From contig NC_065903.1 of the NCBI RefSeq assembly GCF_905147045.1, positions 3,410,001-3,474,000 of the forward strand: a stretch of DNA of 64,000 nt, written 5' to 3'. Each line of letters begins with the position of its first letter. The first letter of the stretch is position 1. Both the position numbers and the translations under genes were made by a program. Positions 35,255-46,400 of the stretch are shown here, in pieces. Source of the DNA: Nymphalis io. Lineage: Eukaryota > Arthropoda > Insecta > Lepidoptera > Nymphalidae. The notes beneath the pieces were generated by a model. It did no database searches. It saw only the letters and a list, made by a program, of their open reading frames with translations, and was not told the DNA's origin.

Positions 35255-36705
35255 ACTCGAGACATCATCAAATAGCAACAAATAAACAGAAATATATAAG
35301 TTTCTATTGTAATTTGTTGGTTGTACCAAATAATAATGGCAAATACATGGTCTTAGCAATTGCATACATGTCAATCAATGCGTTGCTTAAAGTGAAAAAT
35401 ACATCGTACATGTACAAATCATGTATGTTCAAATATATCTTGACGTCGAAGAGATTTTAGACACGACATTATCTGATCTGAACTTTGCCTTTTAATGTAC
35501 CAAAAGTAGAAACATGAAAAGTACGTGAAATGGTCTAGCAAGACTGTCATTTTGCAAAAAACCAAACGCATTGTTTCGTAAATATCGTTTATTATATAAA
35601 TTACAATGCTAAATGCATTTCATTTTTTCGTAGCATTGTGACTGACGGTTTAAAATATACTTTATGTGGATCAAATTAAGCCGATGTAACGCATAGCTAG
35701 CTTGATATAACAGACGTGAATGAGATGACAAATATTGCATTTTCATTAGCTTGATGCAAATATACCATCGTAAAAGTCTACACCACATAAAAGTGGATTC
35801 CCATATATAATATTATTTATAGCATTTTCACTTTTAATTTGCATCTGCTCAAGTCCATTACCTGCTACTTGAGAGAACATTAAAATCTATCAGCTATTAA
35901 TAGTGTATCGGACTTATCAACTATCGCCTGTATCTTATAACCATTTCATACTTTATCGCGTGTGGTAGGCAGTGGAAGGTTTCCTGTCTCAAGGCAGCAA
36001 TTTGTGTCACGTGAATCTTTGACTTTTGATCGCGATAAAAATATCGAGATGTTGTATAATTGACGCTTTGAAGATTGATACGCCGATTGTGTGTTAGTGT
36101 CGAAGCTTTTAGTCGTTTTAAGATTTTCTTCGTTTGTATAATAAGGAGCGATAGTATATATAAAATATCTTAAAACTTGTGATGTAAGATATATATTAAG
36201 GTAGGTCGAGGCATTTATAGAATTTAATTAAATATTGCTACAGGCACAATGCACATCCTACTCTTAGAGAAGCAGTCCTCTAAAACTCTGTAACAAAAGA
36301 GGCCCTTTCCCAGCAAGCGGGACATTGTCTGCTATCACTGCTATAAGATTTGGCCCGTTACCAGTCTGTGTGATTAAATTGGCATAATTAAGTCTATTAC
36401 AAAGACACGTACAATCGTTAACTGGCTTTCTTCGAGTTTCCACAATTAGCGCAATTTGTATTAACGCGTCTGTGATTGCAGATAACGTCTTACAGATTGT
36501 TGTGTTGTTTATAAAGCGGCGAGGTACCGTACCGTTTGTAAGTATATAAATCGTGTCATTGTTTAATTGATAGAAAAAAACTTTTTCTAAATATTATGCT
36601 ACCAGAATTCGTATACCAACATCTTTAAGTAGATGAAAGTAATTTATATACACTTTTATATAATATAATATATTAGTGCTCTTCAATCCTTTCCTGAACG
36701 CGACT
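35255..36705. other. AT-rich intergenic stretch, nothing recognised
   Basis: No gene, RNA or repeat could be supported. A slightly GC-richer patch at 36290-36370 is not identified. Confidence 0.5.
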
Positions 36706-36709
36706 AAAA

Positions 36710-37040
36710 CTTTTATCGCTACCAAATCGACTGTCGTAAATCCCAAGTCGCGGTCCATTGTTACCGTACAGCACTTATATGGGAGCGGCCAAAATAAATC
36801 ACGAGCAAAACCATATCGGCACAATCGTTGACTATCGCTCGGATCGACTGCGGGCAACATCGAGAGATACGGGGTATTACGCTATTGAATTAGCATTACC
36901 GCTGTTCACAATATTGTTCCGGCTGAGTGCATGCCTCATTTATCATGGTCGTATTATTTTAATTTCTGTCGTGTCCGTATGAAGGGGACAGTCGGGATCG
37001 TGCGAGATCTTGGCTCCTGATAGTATTAGGTGCATAATCT
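36710..37040. promoter_or_regulatory. Candidate conserved non-coding island
   Basis: A less AT-rich block with a Sox-type TCCATTGTTACC, a forkhead-type AAAATAAATCAC, a TTGAATTAGCATTACC homeodomain-type core and CACAATATTGTTCC (another Sox-type core). Frames on both strands (36594-36860 minus, 36758-36982 plus) are not protein-like. Motif variety suggests an enhancer, but this is inference. Confidence 0.35.
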
Positions 37041-37044
37041 TCAC

Positions 37045-37655
37045 ATCTTTGTTGACTTCGAACCCGACTGCCACCTGAGGATATGATGACCATATGATGC
37101 CATTAACGACGCTTTCGTTTAAGACTTACATTGTAAATGATAATCATAATAATTATAATCGTATTAATCCAATAATGTTTTTTGTCGTAGGTTCATCAGC
37201 GACCTGAATGATCTTCACGACTACGGCTCCACCTATTAAGTGTAAGTCGATAAAAATATTTTAAAGAATTCGTAATTTTTAATTGAAATCCTTATGTTTC
37301 CTTATATGAGATTTGTGACTAAAATTTCGACGAAACTTTTGATATCGCTTTAACACTATAACAAACATTTCTAATGGCGATAACATTCGTACCGAATGTA
37401 TGTATATCAGACGATGACCTGAATACTACGTTTCGGTAAACAAACTCCTTCATTCAACTCGTCTACATCGATAAAACATACACAGCCCTTATCGATCAGA
37501 ATTTGATGGGCTCTTCATTTATGTCAAGATATTTATTATCAATCAATATTATCGACGAACAAATAAAACTATTATTCAATTAAAGATACCTCGCGTCACA
37601 TTTCGTGTCAATTATCATTTGACCGCGGGCACCCTGAAGCAATTGAAATAAACTC
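37045..37655. other. Intergenic stretch, nothing firmly recognised
   Basis: Moderately AT-rich, with no gene or repeat. Confidence 0.45.
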
Positions 37656-37659
37656 AATA

Positions 37660-37960
37660 AATCAGAGATATGTCGAATCGGATGTGTCGGTCGGATATTG
37701 AATAATAATTGGTGCACATAAGGCGGTTCGGACTGGCGTCACGATGGAGATTGTATCGGGGGAGCGTGCCGCATCCATCAGGTCGAGAGGGGCGCTATCT
37801 ACGCCGATATCGCGTACAAACGATAACCATTGTCTTACCGGTCGATTATATCGGCGAAATTTGTGCTCGCCTCCGCCGTTTGTCTTTCGCCGCAAATGAG
37901 ACGGGTAATGGGCGAAGCGACGGCGCATAAAAGGCGAGTTTCTGCTAAACTTTTGCCTAG
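37660..37960. promoter_or_regulatory. GC-rich candidate enhancer island
   Basis: Many CpG-containing words are packed together (TATCGGGGGAGCGTGCCGC, GCGCTATCTACGCCG, CGCCTCCGCCGTTTG, GGGCGAAGCGACGGCGC). Frames of 112 codons on minus (37662-38000) and 73 on plus overlap here, as expected when stop codons become rare in GC-rich DNA. Neither resembles a known protein. Confidence 0.35.
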
Positions 37961-38074
37961 TCATTAATATTCCGTGGGAACTTAACCTTATCAATGACAA
38001 TGATTAGGAAATATTTCTATGTATTCTGTTTTACCTCAAAGATTAAATGTAAATATTTGTAAACACAAAATTAC

Positions 38075-38480
38075 TTGAACTTCCTCGACCATATTAGCTT
38101 GGCTCTACCAAGCTGGATATCAATTTCAAGTAATTCTCAATATATTGGAATGAAATATGAAATCATTGATAGTAAATTATTAATTTATTCCCGAGGATGT
38201 TATACTTATACGGTCATTAATACGATACCATTTGCAATTGAACGGACGGTAAAGTTCATCGTCGGCCTGGACCACTTAATAGCATTAGCATCATTGTCTC
38301 GCGGTCATTAATAAGTGCTCGGACAGTTCTATTGGCCGCGCTCCATAATGGGCAGAGTTCTCTTCTGGTCTGATGTCACGAATTCGTATCCTAATAACCC
38401 TCGGGTGGTATATCGTCCTAGTATCTGATATTCGAAATTGTTAATGGCCGTGTTATTCTCATGCTCGGCTTAACTTATAT
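38075..38480. promoter_or_regulatory. Candidate conserved non-coding island
   Basis: Contains TTGCAATTGAACGG, CCTGGACCACTTAATAGC (an NK-type CACTTAA core) and GGTCATTAATAAGTGC. A 78-codon plus frame (38075-38311) lies in it but is not recognised. Regulatory function is inferred. Confidence 0.25.
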
Positions 38481-38556
38481 CCGTTTCGAATCTGACACAC
38501 AAGCTAATATTTCATGTTTATTATTACTAAGTACTATATAAATGTCGAGAAAGGAA

Positions 38557-38856
38557 GTCGAGATGGCCCAGTGGTAAGAACGCGTGAATCTTAACCGATG
38601 AACGTGGGTTCAAACCCGGGCAAGTACCTCTGAATTTTCATGTGCTTAATTTCTGTTATAATTCATCTCGTGCTTTTCGGTGAAGGAAAACATCGTGAGG
38701 AAACCTGCATGTGTCTAATTTCATCGAAATTCTGCCACATGTGTATTGCACCAACCCGCATTGGAGCAGCGTGGTGGAATAAGCTCCAAACCTTCTCCTC
38801 AAAAAAGGGAGAGGAGGCCTTAGCCCAGCAGTGGGACATTTACAGGCTGTTACTAC
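38557..38856 (+). repeat. SINE family A, full-length copy with intact tRNA-like promoter
   Basis: The A-box-like GATGGCCCAGTGGTAAG and the B box GGTTCAAACCC (38607-38617) are both intact. The body includes CGTGCTTTTCGGTGAAGG, GAGGAAACCTGCATGTG, CATTGGAGCAGCGTGGTGG and GCCCAGCAGTGGGACATTT, ending ACAGGCTGTTAC. It is the best-preserved family A copy here. A 77-codon frame within it is not a gene. Confidence 0.78.
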
Positions 38857-38859
38857 TAT

Positions 38860-39435
38860 ATAAATGTACTTAAATTTTTGGTTGATATATTACTTTCATA
38901 ATTGTATGGCTATAGTAAATGATTTTAAAATTAATTGAAGTAATTTTGGTATTTTTTTTGTATTGGGCCTTAGAAGTGTAGTGTAGTCGCTTAAAAAAAT
39001 GGCGTATTAAAAATAACTTTGACTACACGAGCTTTGTCTTATAATTATTTAATTGTGAACTTCAATCCTAGTATCTCTGAAGCAAAATATGTACGTCAGA
39101 GATTTCTATGACGTTTGGGAAAAAACAGCTATAAATGACCTAAGTTTAAATTATATTCTTTGAGGTTCTCGTACATATTTACTAAGTTGACGCGTCGTTT
39201 AAATTGTGTGATTATTACCAGAATTATGCAATCTAATAGATCTCAGTACAGATACGTAAGTAATTTTAATGAACATTGTCAAAACTATTTATCGTAAAAA
39301 ATCGTTAAATCATTTATATTTCATGATAATATGATTAAAAAAGCGTTATTGATTAAATTCATTTTCTATTTCTCCACATCCATCCAATCCACACAATGTA
39401 AATAAAGCCACTTACTTTGCTGGTGGTATATCATC
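38860..39435. other. AT-rich intergenic stretch, nothing recognised
   Basis: No gene, RNA or repeat could be supported. Confidence 0.5.
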
Positions 39436-39439
39436 AACG

Positions 39440-39600
39440 TCGACCAGATTTCATCAATCGACTCAACAGCTGTAAATCCAGTTAGCTGCATCGGCGCAAG
39501 CGCACGCGCCTGTCCGTCAATTACGCTCAATTAGCTCGTGATGCTCGCCTTTGATCCACCGACCCGTGTCAACCCGTGCTTCGGCTAACAGATGTGACTT
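39440..39600. promoter_or_regulatory. Candidate enhancer island with TCF-like and E-box sites
   Basis: It carries an E-box CAACAGCTGT, a homeodomain-type TCAATTAGCTCG, a TCF/Pangolin-like GCCTTTGATCC (about 39547-39557) and a CACGCGCCTG run. The flanks are AT-rich and no frame is open. Confidence 0.33.
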
Positions 39601-39604
39601 TTTA

Positions 39605-41240
39605 TAAACATGTGAACTCATTAAGGTATATTAGAATTTGGACAATACAATCTTTATTTGGCATTTAATTGGTAGCGAGGAACTTTTATACCTGATTTAT
39701 CTCGACGTTTGCTTTTTTATAGACAGACGACTTATTATTATTTTCTCATATATTGTTATTTCTCTTGTCTCCTTTAACAACTTCGCACGTGTATTAGATT
39801 TAATTTGATTTGCACGAGCATTAAGTCATTAAAAACGCTTCTAGGAAGCGTTATTAATAATATTCATTATCTGAAGACAACAAGCGACATTCGCGGACGC
39901 CTGCGTTCATTTGTTATTACATGCCACGATAAAGTTGACGGTATATTTCTTAATTGCTTATTGCACGATACAGACACTATCGGTCCACTATTTCCAACAT
40001 AATAAGCATTATCATAACAATAACATGCAAGTAACTAGCGGCTTCGAATGCTCATGTCGGCTACGATAACCTATACACCATCTCAGTTTCCTCTCGGTTT
40101 TGAGCGCGTCAACTTCGTTGTTTGTTTAACGATTTCATCTTTTTCTTTAAATATATTTAAGTGTGATATAAATTTTATTATATAATTACGTTATTCGTTT
40201 GCCGATTTGTTTTGTTTTAGTGGGATTTCGTATGCTGTAATTGAATATAGAATATTTATATTTAGGTGATTGTTTTTTTTTTTATTATAAATTATGAACA
40301 CTGTAGAAATGTTTGATAAATGTATTATCAATTCTTACATCATTTATTCGGATATATTTTTTTAATTCTTGTCTAAGTAAAGCTTGTGTTGTATAGTTTT
40401 TCTTTAATTATTTTAATTCAAAATATAATTTTGTATTAATTTTACAATTGTCACCTAATATGATCTATGTTATCTCACGATCACAAAATAAACATGTCAG
40501 TTGAGCTAAGTTCTCTCTATCATTTTGCACAACAACTTTTATGTAACCATATTAAAAATAAGACATTTTCTTTGTGTCTAAAAAAGTAATGAACGATTTA
40601 AATCCTGATAGAACTTTTTGTATATAATTAGTCTATTGTTACAATGAACTATGGTGTGTATTATCGATGTTAAATTATCCGAGAGCGTTCGTACACGCTT
40701 CATTGACATTCTTTACATTTGAATGAATGGAACGGAACGGTATGGCATCTCAATTTTGTATCAGGTAACGTGTTGATCATTAATCAACACTAGTTTCTCC
40801 AAGGACGTAGGGTGGTATTTGTTTGATTTTGAAAGCATAGTATTACCGTGGTCTTGATTAGTTACATAGTAATTTATGTAGATGACAAAAAAGCGTGGAA
40901 TTATTACTCGTTGATTTTCATTACGTGTTTATGTATTGTAAATCGTATATAACAGTATATATAGAGTTTCTATATATATTATTTTGGAAATGTAGAGATA
41001 TTCTTTAAGAACTAACTCGAAGCTCAGCCTAAAAATAAAACATGTTCGTGAAATGACAAAACGTGATTGATATGCGACATTATAACATTTAATGAACTAT
41101 ATCAAATGTTTTTAGAGCTGTTGGTGATAGATTTATGTTTAGTTAACATTATTGAAATGTAAATTATATTCGAACGTATGTACTAGTAGGAGCCAGTTTG
41201 AATAAAGTATTTATTTTGAGTTGTTAACTTAGTTATTTAC
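39605..41240. other. AT-rich intergenic stretch, nothing firmly recognised
   Basis: A 65-codon plus frame at 39805-40002 sits in a modest GC-richer patch and is not recognised. The rest is featureless. Confidence 0.5.
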
Positions 41241-41380
41241 GACCTTACTTATAAATGTTGTCCAGCGGGTGATTAATCAAGCAATGATGTTGTCTCCTTT
41301 CGAATGTCAAATCAATGAACAGAAAAAGCAAAATCAATGTTTAAAAGACGCTAAGCAGCAACGTTTATAAATAAGGTCCT
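41241..41380 (+). repeat. Local or interspersed duplication, copy 1
   Basis: CAGCGGGTGATTAATCAAGC, AATGATGTTGTCTCC, CGAATGTCAAATCAATGA and AGAAAAAGCAAAATCA recur in the same order about 553 bases downstream. Confidence 0.6.
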
Positions 41381-41793
41381 TAGTTATTAGTAATAGACAT
41401 GAAAAAAAACGGTATAAGAAACATCCGATTGTTTCACTCAAATTGAATCTTGAAGTTTTTTTCATAATGATCGAGCTCAAAAATTATAGATAATATTAAT
41501 TTTTAATAATAAGTACCTTGTTTTATTACAGAATAACTAACTTAAATAAACTTTACGGCTGTGTATTGTTACAAATAAAAACCATTATTAAAATATCAAA
41601 AATTAAATTAAATTATAAATATTCTATAATATAAAAATGTATGTAATATATTATATAAAAAGGTAACTTTTTGGTCTAATTATTAATATAACGGTAAGCA
41701 ACAGATTATATATTTTTTCTTTTTTTTTTAAATTAAGGTAATCTATTATTTTAATCACAATCAAATGAACTTTACGTTTAATAGGATCTATCG

Positions 41794-41935
41794 GCCTTAT
41801 TAATTTTGTTTAGCAGGTGATTAGTTAACAATGATGTCTTCTTTTTCAAATGTCAAACCAATGATGACAGAAAGAGCGAAATCAGTTTTTAACTAAACAA
41901 CCGCTAAATAACGATTATAATTCATAAGTAAAGCC
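41794..41935 (+). repeat. Local or interspersed duplication, copy 2
   Basis: TAGCAGGTGATTAGTTAAC, AATGATGTCTTCTT, CAAATGTCAAACCAATGA and CAGAAAGAGCGAAATCA parallel copy 1. Both could be copies of a dispersed element rather than a true local duplication. Confidence 0.6.
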
Positions 41936-42525
41936 GACTATTATTACATTTATATATTCCGATTAAGTTAGATTGCCATATTTATTACTTTGGATAAATT
42001 ATGTAGTGTGTACGTGCTAAAAGTTAAGTTATCAAAGGAGTATTGTAATATTTAATAATATACGAATTCTCTAATTTAAAAATATTTACGCTAAAAACTA
42101 TAAATTGTAAGCATTTTGTATCACGCTGTTTTGTATCGTGAAATCCGTTATAATAATTGGTGTAAAACACGATGTTGGATTAACAGTGACGTTTTTTACT
42201 TTGGTGTAGTACCAAACATTTTTTTTTTTGTTTTTTAATATACATATATATCAATTATTATGTAAAATCACGGGCTTAAGTATAAAATTCTATACTCGAT
42301 CAAGATGCTATTACAATGAGCGACGTAACAAGAGGAATCCGCAAGGAATTTTTCGTGCCTTTTAGAGAATTTTATTTCTTATGTTTGAATTCTCTACGCC
42401 GGTGTATGCATAGCATATGCAAATGTACACACGCCTTTATAAATGCTAGTGTAAAATAGAGCCGGTGTCACTCGTGTGACCCGCCGCCACTCGGAATATA
42501 TTACCGTGAAAAATATTGTATTCGG

Positions 42526-42610
42526 TTGTGCGCGACGCCAATGGTAGCATTTTTGCCTTCAAACTTTTTGAATGGTTACCTAATATATATGTTGCTGACG
42601 TCGCGCACAA
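42526..42610. repeat. 12-bp GC-rich perfect inverted repeat
   Basis: TTGTGCGCGACG (42526-42537) and its exact reverse complement CGTCGCGCACAA (42599-42610) flank a 61-base AT-rich spacer. The spacer holds a smaller inverted repeat TTCAAA/TTTGAA. The arms could be a foldback element end or a paired regulatory site. No target-site duplication is obvious. Confidence 0.85.
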
Positions 42611-42614
42611 GTCT

Positions 42615-43430
42615 ATTGTCAGGTTATAATTTTTTTTTTCATAATAACAAAAAAACTTATTTAATTTTTGTCTTCAATATGTTTTTCTTTGTAAATGAAG
42701 AACTGACAACAAATTGCTTATAAAGTAGTAAGATATTACTCAATTCGAGTAGAGATCGCGCACAGGTTTAAATATTATTATTTTGTTAAAATAAAAGACT
42801 TGGAAAAATTAAGAATTAAATAGTTTTTCGATTGTTACAACTATTTGTAGGTAATATATATTGCATTACTTGCAATTTTGTCGTTTGATGCGAATGTTGC
42901 ATTGTTCATTTGGTATCATTTGTAGAGGTTAGTTAAGAAATTACGTTTTTCACAAATATATTTTAACTAATTACAAAAATCCGTATGAACTATTGAAGCG
43001 TACGCAACTTTTTCTTATTCTTGCTAAGAATTTTATGATGAAATAATTTGCAAATAATTTAATACATTACATATTGGTATAATTGGTACATTGGTGCAAA
43101 TGGAATCTGGCAAATTGCTTCACCAACAATGATTGTTGTTAAAAAAAAATGTATAGACAGGTCAGGCATCTACCATCAAAAGAACAAACTCGGAACATCA
43201 CTCATTGACGCGATGCAGTTTTCGTTTGTCGCTTAATTATAATTTTTATTGTCAAATTCCTTAAGACATCTGTGAAGTCTCTACGCTGTTACGTCTTATC
43301 GTAACGTCATTTGGTATTTTTACGTAATATCAGACATTTCGAAAATTAATTAATAAATAAAATTTGCATTCCTACGACTCGCTATTACATTAGCTGAGAT
43401 ATTGTGTAGAGTAATAAATATAATAAGCGG
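42615..43430. other. AT-rich region upstream of NTAN1
   Basis: No gene or repeat recognised. It presumably includes distal promoter sequence of NTAN1. Confidence 0.5.
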
Positions 43431-43481
43431 CAGATCAGTTCAGACATTATCAGTAAAATATCAATTTATTACAGAGTCAGC
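43430..43481 (+). promoter_or_regulatory. Possible NTAN1 promoter and 5' leader
   Basis: An arthropod initiator-like ATCAGTTCAG lies near 43435, about 47 bases before the start codon, and no clear TATA box was seen. A possible splice acceptor (TTATTACAG) sits about 8 bases before the ATG, so the leader might instead be spliced from an upstream exon. Both readings are inferences. Confidence 0.3.
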
Positions 43482-46400
43482 ATGGTGGTGGTGCTGAACG
43501 GCGTCCTAGCGGACGAGTGTCCGACGTCCGTCCGGGCGTTGTTAGCAGCACACCCTGGCTATAGAGATGCAGCGGCACAGTTACTTGCGGCCGCGGCGAG
43601 GGTCGTTGGCCCGCCTGGTCTGCTATACGTAGGGCAGAGGGAGCTAGCGGCGGTTGTTCCACATGACAGTGAGTTTATAAAATTGACATATCTAGATTTG
43701 TACCTACTGATCAACATCATTGTAACACCATAATTTTGTATATGTATATATATTATTCATTATACTGAACGAATAAAAGTCTTATTTTTAAAAATCCAGT
43801 CTATTTTATAATCATGACATTAATTTTTTAATATTAAAGTAAATAAAACATTAAAGTATGATATACTTATACAAATATATAATTCTTTATGCCTAATGAC
43901 TGCTAAGATAAAATCTTTTATTTGTATTTATTAAATTTAATAATATTATTATAAACGTTATTTTCGATAAGTGATAAATTATGAATGTATTTATAATTAA
44001 AAATATAATGAAATTCGAATTACATAAAATATGTTTTTAAATAACGATATTACATATTCTTATCTCTTAATTAATTTTGTTTTCAGAAAACGTTAGTATC
44101 ATTGGATCAGATGACGCCACATCATGTATTATAGTTGTCGTCAGACACTCAGGTAATAATTTGAATAAACTCTATCTAGAAGTCGTTTTTTGACTCTAGA
44201 ATTATTTTCCATCGAAGTTAGAAAAATAGTTTTCATCATTTTATAAGATTTTGTTTGATTCTAACCAAAAAATATAAGACTATCTGGTTATAATGTCCTC
44301 CAGACCGATTTCGGCCACGGCGGCCGGTCTCGAGAGAGATTAGCCAACTACACAGGAGATATTATAGTGCACAAGTGTGTGCTTTGAGTTTTACTCCAGT
44401 GTTTTTTTTAGGTTAAAACAGACTGATAAATATATTTTTTTTAATATTAAAATCAGAATATTTTTAACGCATGTATTATATATAACTTTGAATATTCATT
44501 TGACAAGTCGACTCTGCCTATTTAAACAATTAGTTAAATTAATTTCGCACACTTTGTTTAAAAAAACGTGTATAATCATAATACACAATGAGTCTAAGAT
44601 TTCTTATATGTAAATCTTAATCGAAGGTCATGGTTTCAAATCCCGGCAATAAACACAGAGTTTTCTGTTGCTGAAGAGAGAACGTGCTGAGTACTGCTAC
44701 TATCATTTGTTTTCACTATGATTTGTTGGTAGAACTTTGTGCAAGCCCGTCTGGGTAGGTACCACTGACTCATCATATATTCTATCGCTAAATAGCAATA
44801 CTCAGTTTTGTTGTTGTCCGGCTTAAAAGATGAGTGAGTCAGTGTAAATAGAGGTACAAATAACATCTTAATTTCCAAGGTTTGTGACGCATTGGCGATG
44901 TCAGGGACAGTTACTATTTAGACAATGCCAATATCTATCGGCAGTTGTGACCTACTACCCAGTGGAACATTTCCTTCTCTGTTATTCTATATCAAATAAA
45001 AACTATACGGGCATAGCATGCTAAAATACAAACCTTATTTTAAACAGGGGAATTGCCTTATATCCTCTTAGCGGGATACTTAAGATATTTTATTGTTTTT
45101 AATAAAAATGTATCTATATTCTCAACAAAAAATATATCGTCATACGTCAGACATTGTCTCAATATACGAGAGCGATAGTTCATGAATAGATTATAAAAAT
45201 GTATATAAACAACAATTTCTTCTATTTCAGGATCAGGCGCAGTATCACTCGCTCATCTAGATGGTTCTGGAACAGCGGAAGCAGCTGCAACTATGGTAGC
45301 TCGAGTGCAACAGTTAGCCGTAGGATATCCTGAAGGTCGGCTGGAATTGCAGCTCGTAGGTGGATTCACAGATCCCCATCGATACTCAGAAGAGCTGTTC
45401 GCTAACATCATGTGTAAGTATTTATAATAATAAAAAAAAATTGGTGATGGTCTTTACGACTTTTTATTGTCTACTGACTTTGTACAAACACGTCTGAGTT
45501 AGCGCCATCTAATCATTGGTTATGCTAACGATTTGAAGGATAAGTGAGTCAGTGTTATTAAAGTGTCATTTGACATATTTACGATGCACTGGCAATGTTT
45601 CTTACAATATCTATGGGCGATGGAGACTATTTCTATTTAGTAACCCAATTTTCACCTGCCTTCCACAATTTTGTTTTGATTTTCGTTCCGTCTGGTGCTG
45701 GGCATTGAAAGGTACAGCGTATGGATATCACTGCACTAACTCAACCAAGTTGCACTAGAGCAACCTAGCCTAGAGGGAGGTAGGTGTGATATAAAAAAGC
45801 AACCCATGTTTTTTCTTGGGATTCAAGCTGGCTTACACCAAATTTCATGGCAATTGTAATAGAACAAACTCAAACATTCAAAGATTATAAATTTCATCAA
45901 CATTTTATTTTAACTATAACATTTATAAGCGTTTTATTTATTATTTAGTAATTAGTTAATCAATTACTAAAGAAGAAATATAAATATAACTTGTACAAAA
46001 AAACTAACAATGCGGCAAAACATTGCTAGTGCAATATCATACATAATCTCTTGAATTAGATAACTAAGCTATGAATGAACTGATAGTTTTATATTCTGCA
46101 ATATCGCCAAATGATTCCTTGGTGATGTAATTCTTCATCTTGCCCTTATCCCACTACGTGGGGTCGGCACAACATGTACTTTCCTTCCACTTCTTTCTGC
46201 CACTCGTCATCTCAGTACATATCCCTTCAATACACATACCCTTTTTTACGCAATCCATCCACACCCCCGGCCTCCCCCAACCCCTATATCCATCAACATT
46301 CATACTCATCACCCCTCTAGTAACATGCTTTTCATCCCTCCTCATCACATACCTATACCACGCAAATCTATTAGTCTTCAATTTTTTTTCTTCGCCTTAA

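Noticed and set aside
37662..38000. 112-codon minus-strand frame
   Set aside because: It overlaps a plus-strand frame in a CpG-rich island. The translation is Arg- and Ser-rich without recognisable domains. Kept as a regulatory candidate instead.
43477..43662. 61-codon minus-strand frame over NTAN1 exon 1
   Set aside because: It is the antisense shadow of a GC-rich coding exon.
46140..46400. 86-codon plus-strand frame in NTAN1 intron 3
   Set aside because: It is the antisense shadow of the LINE reverse-transcriptase fragment on the minus strand.
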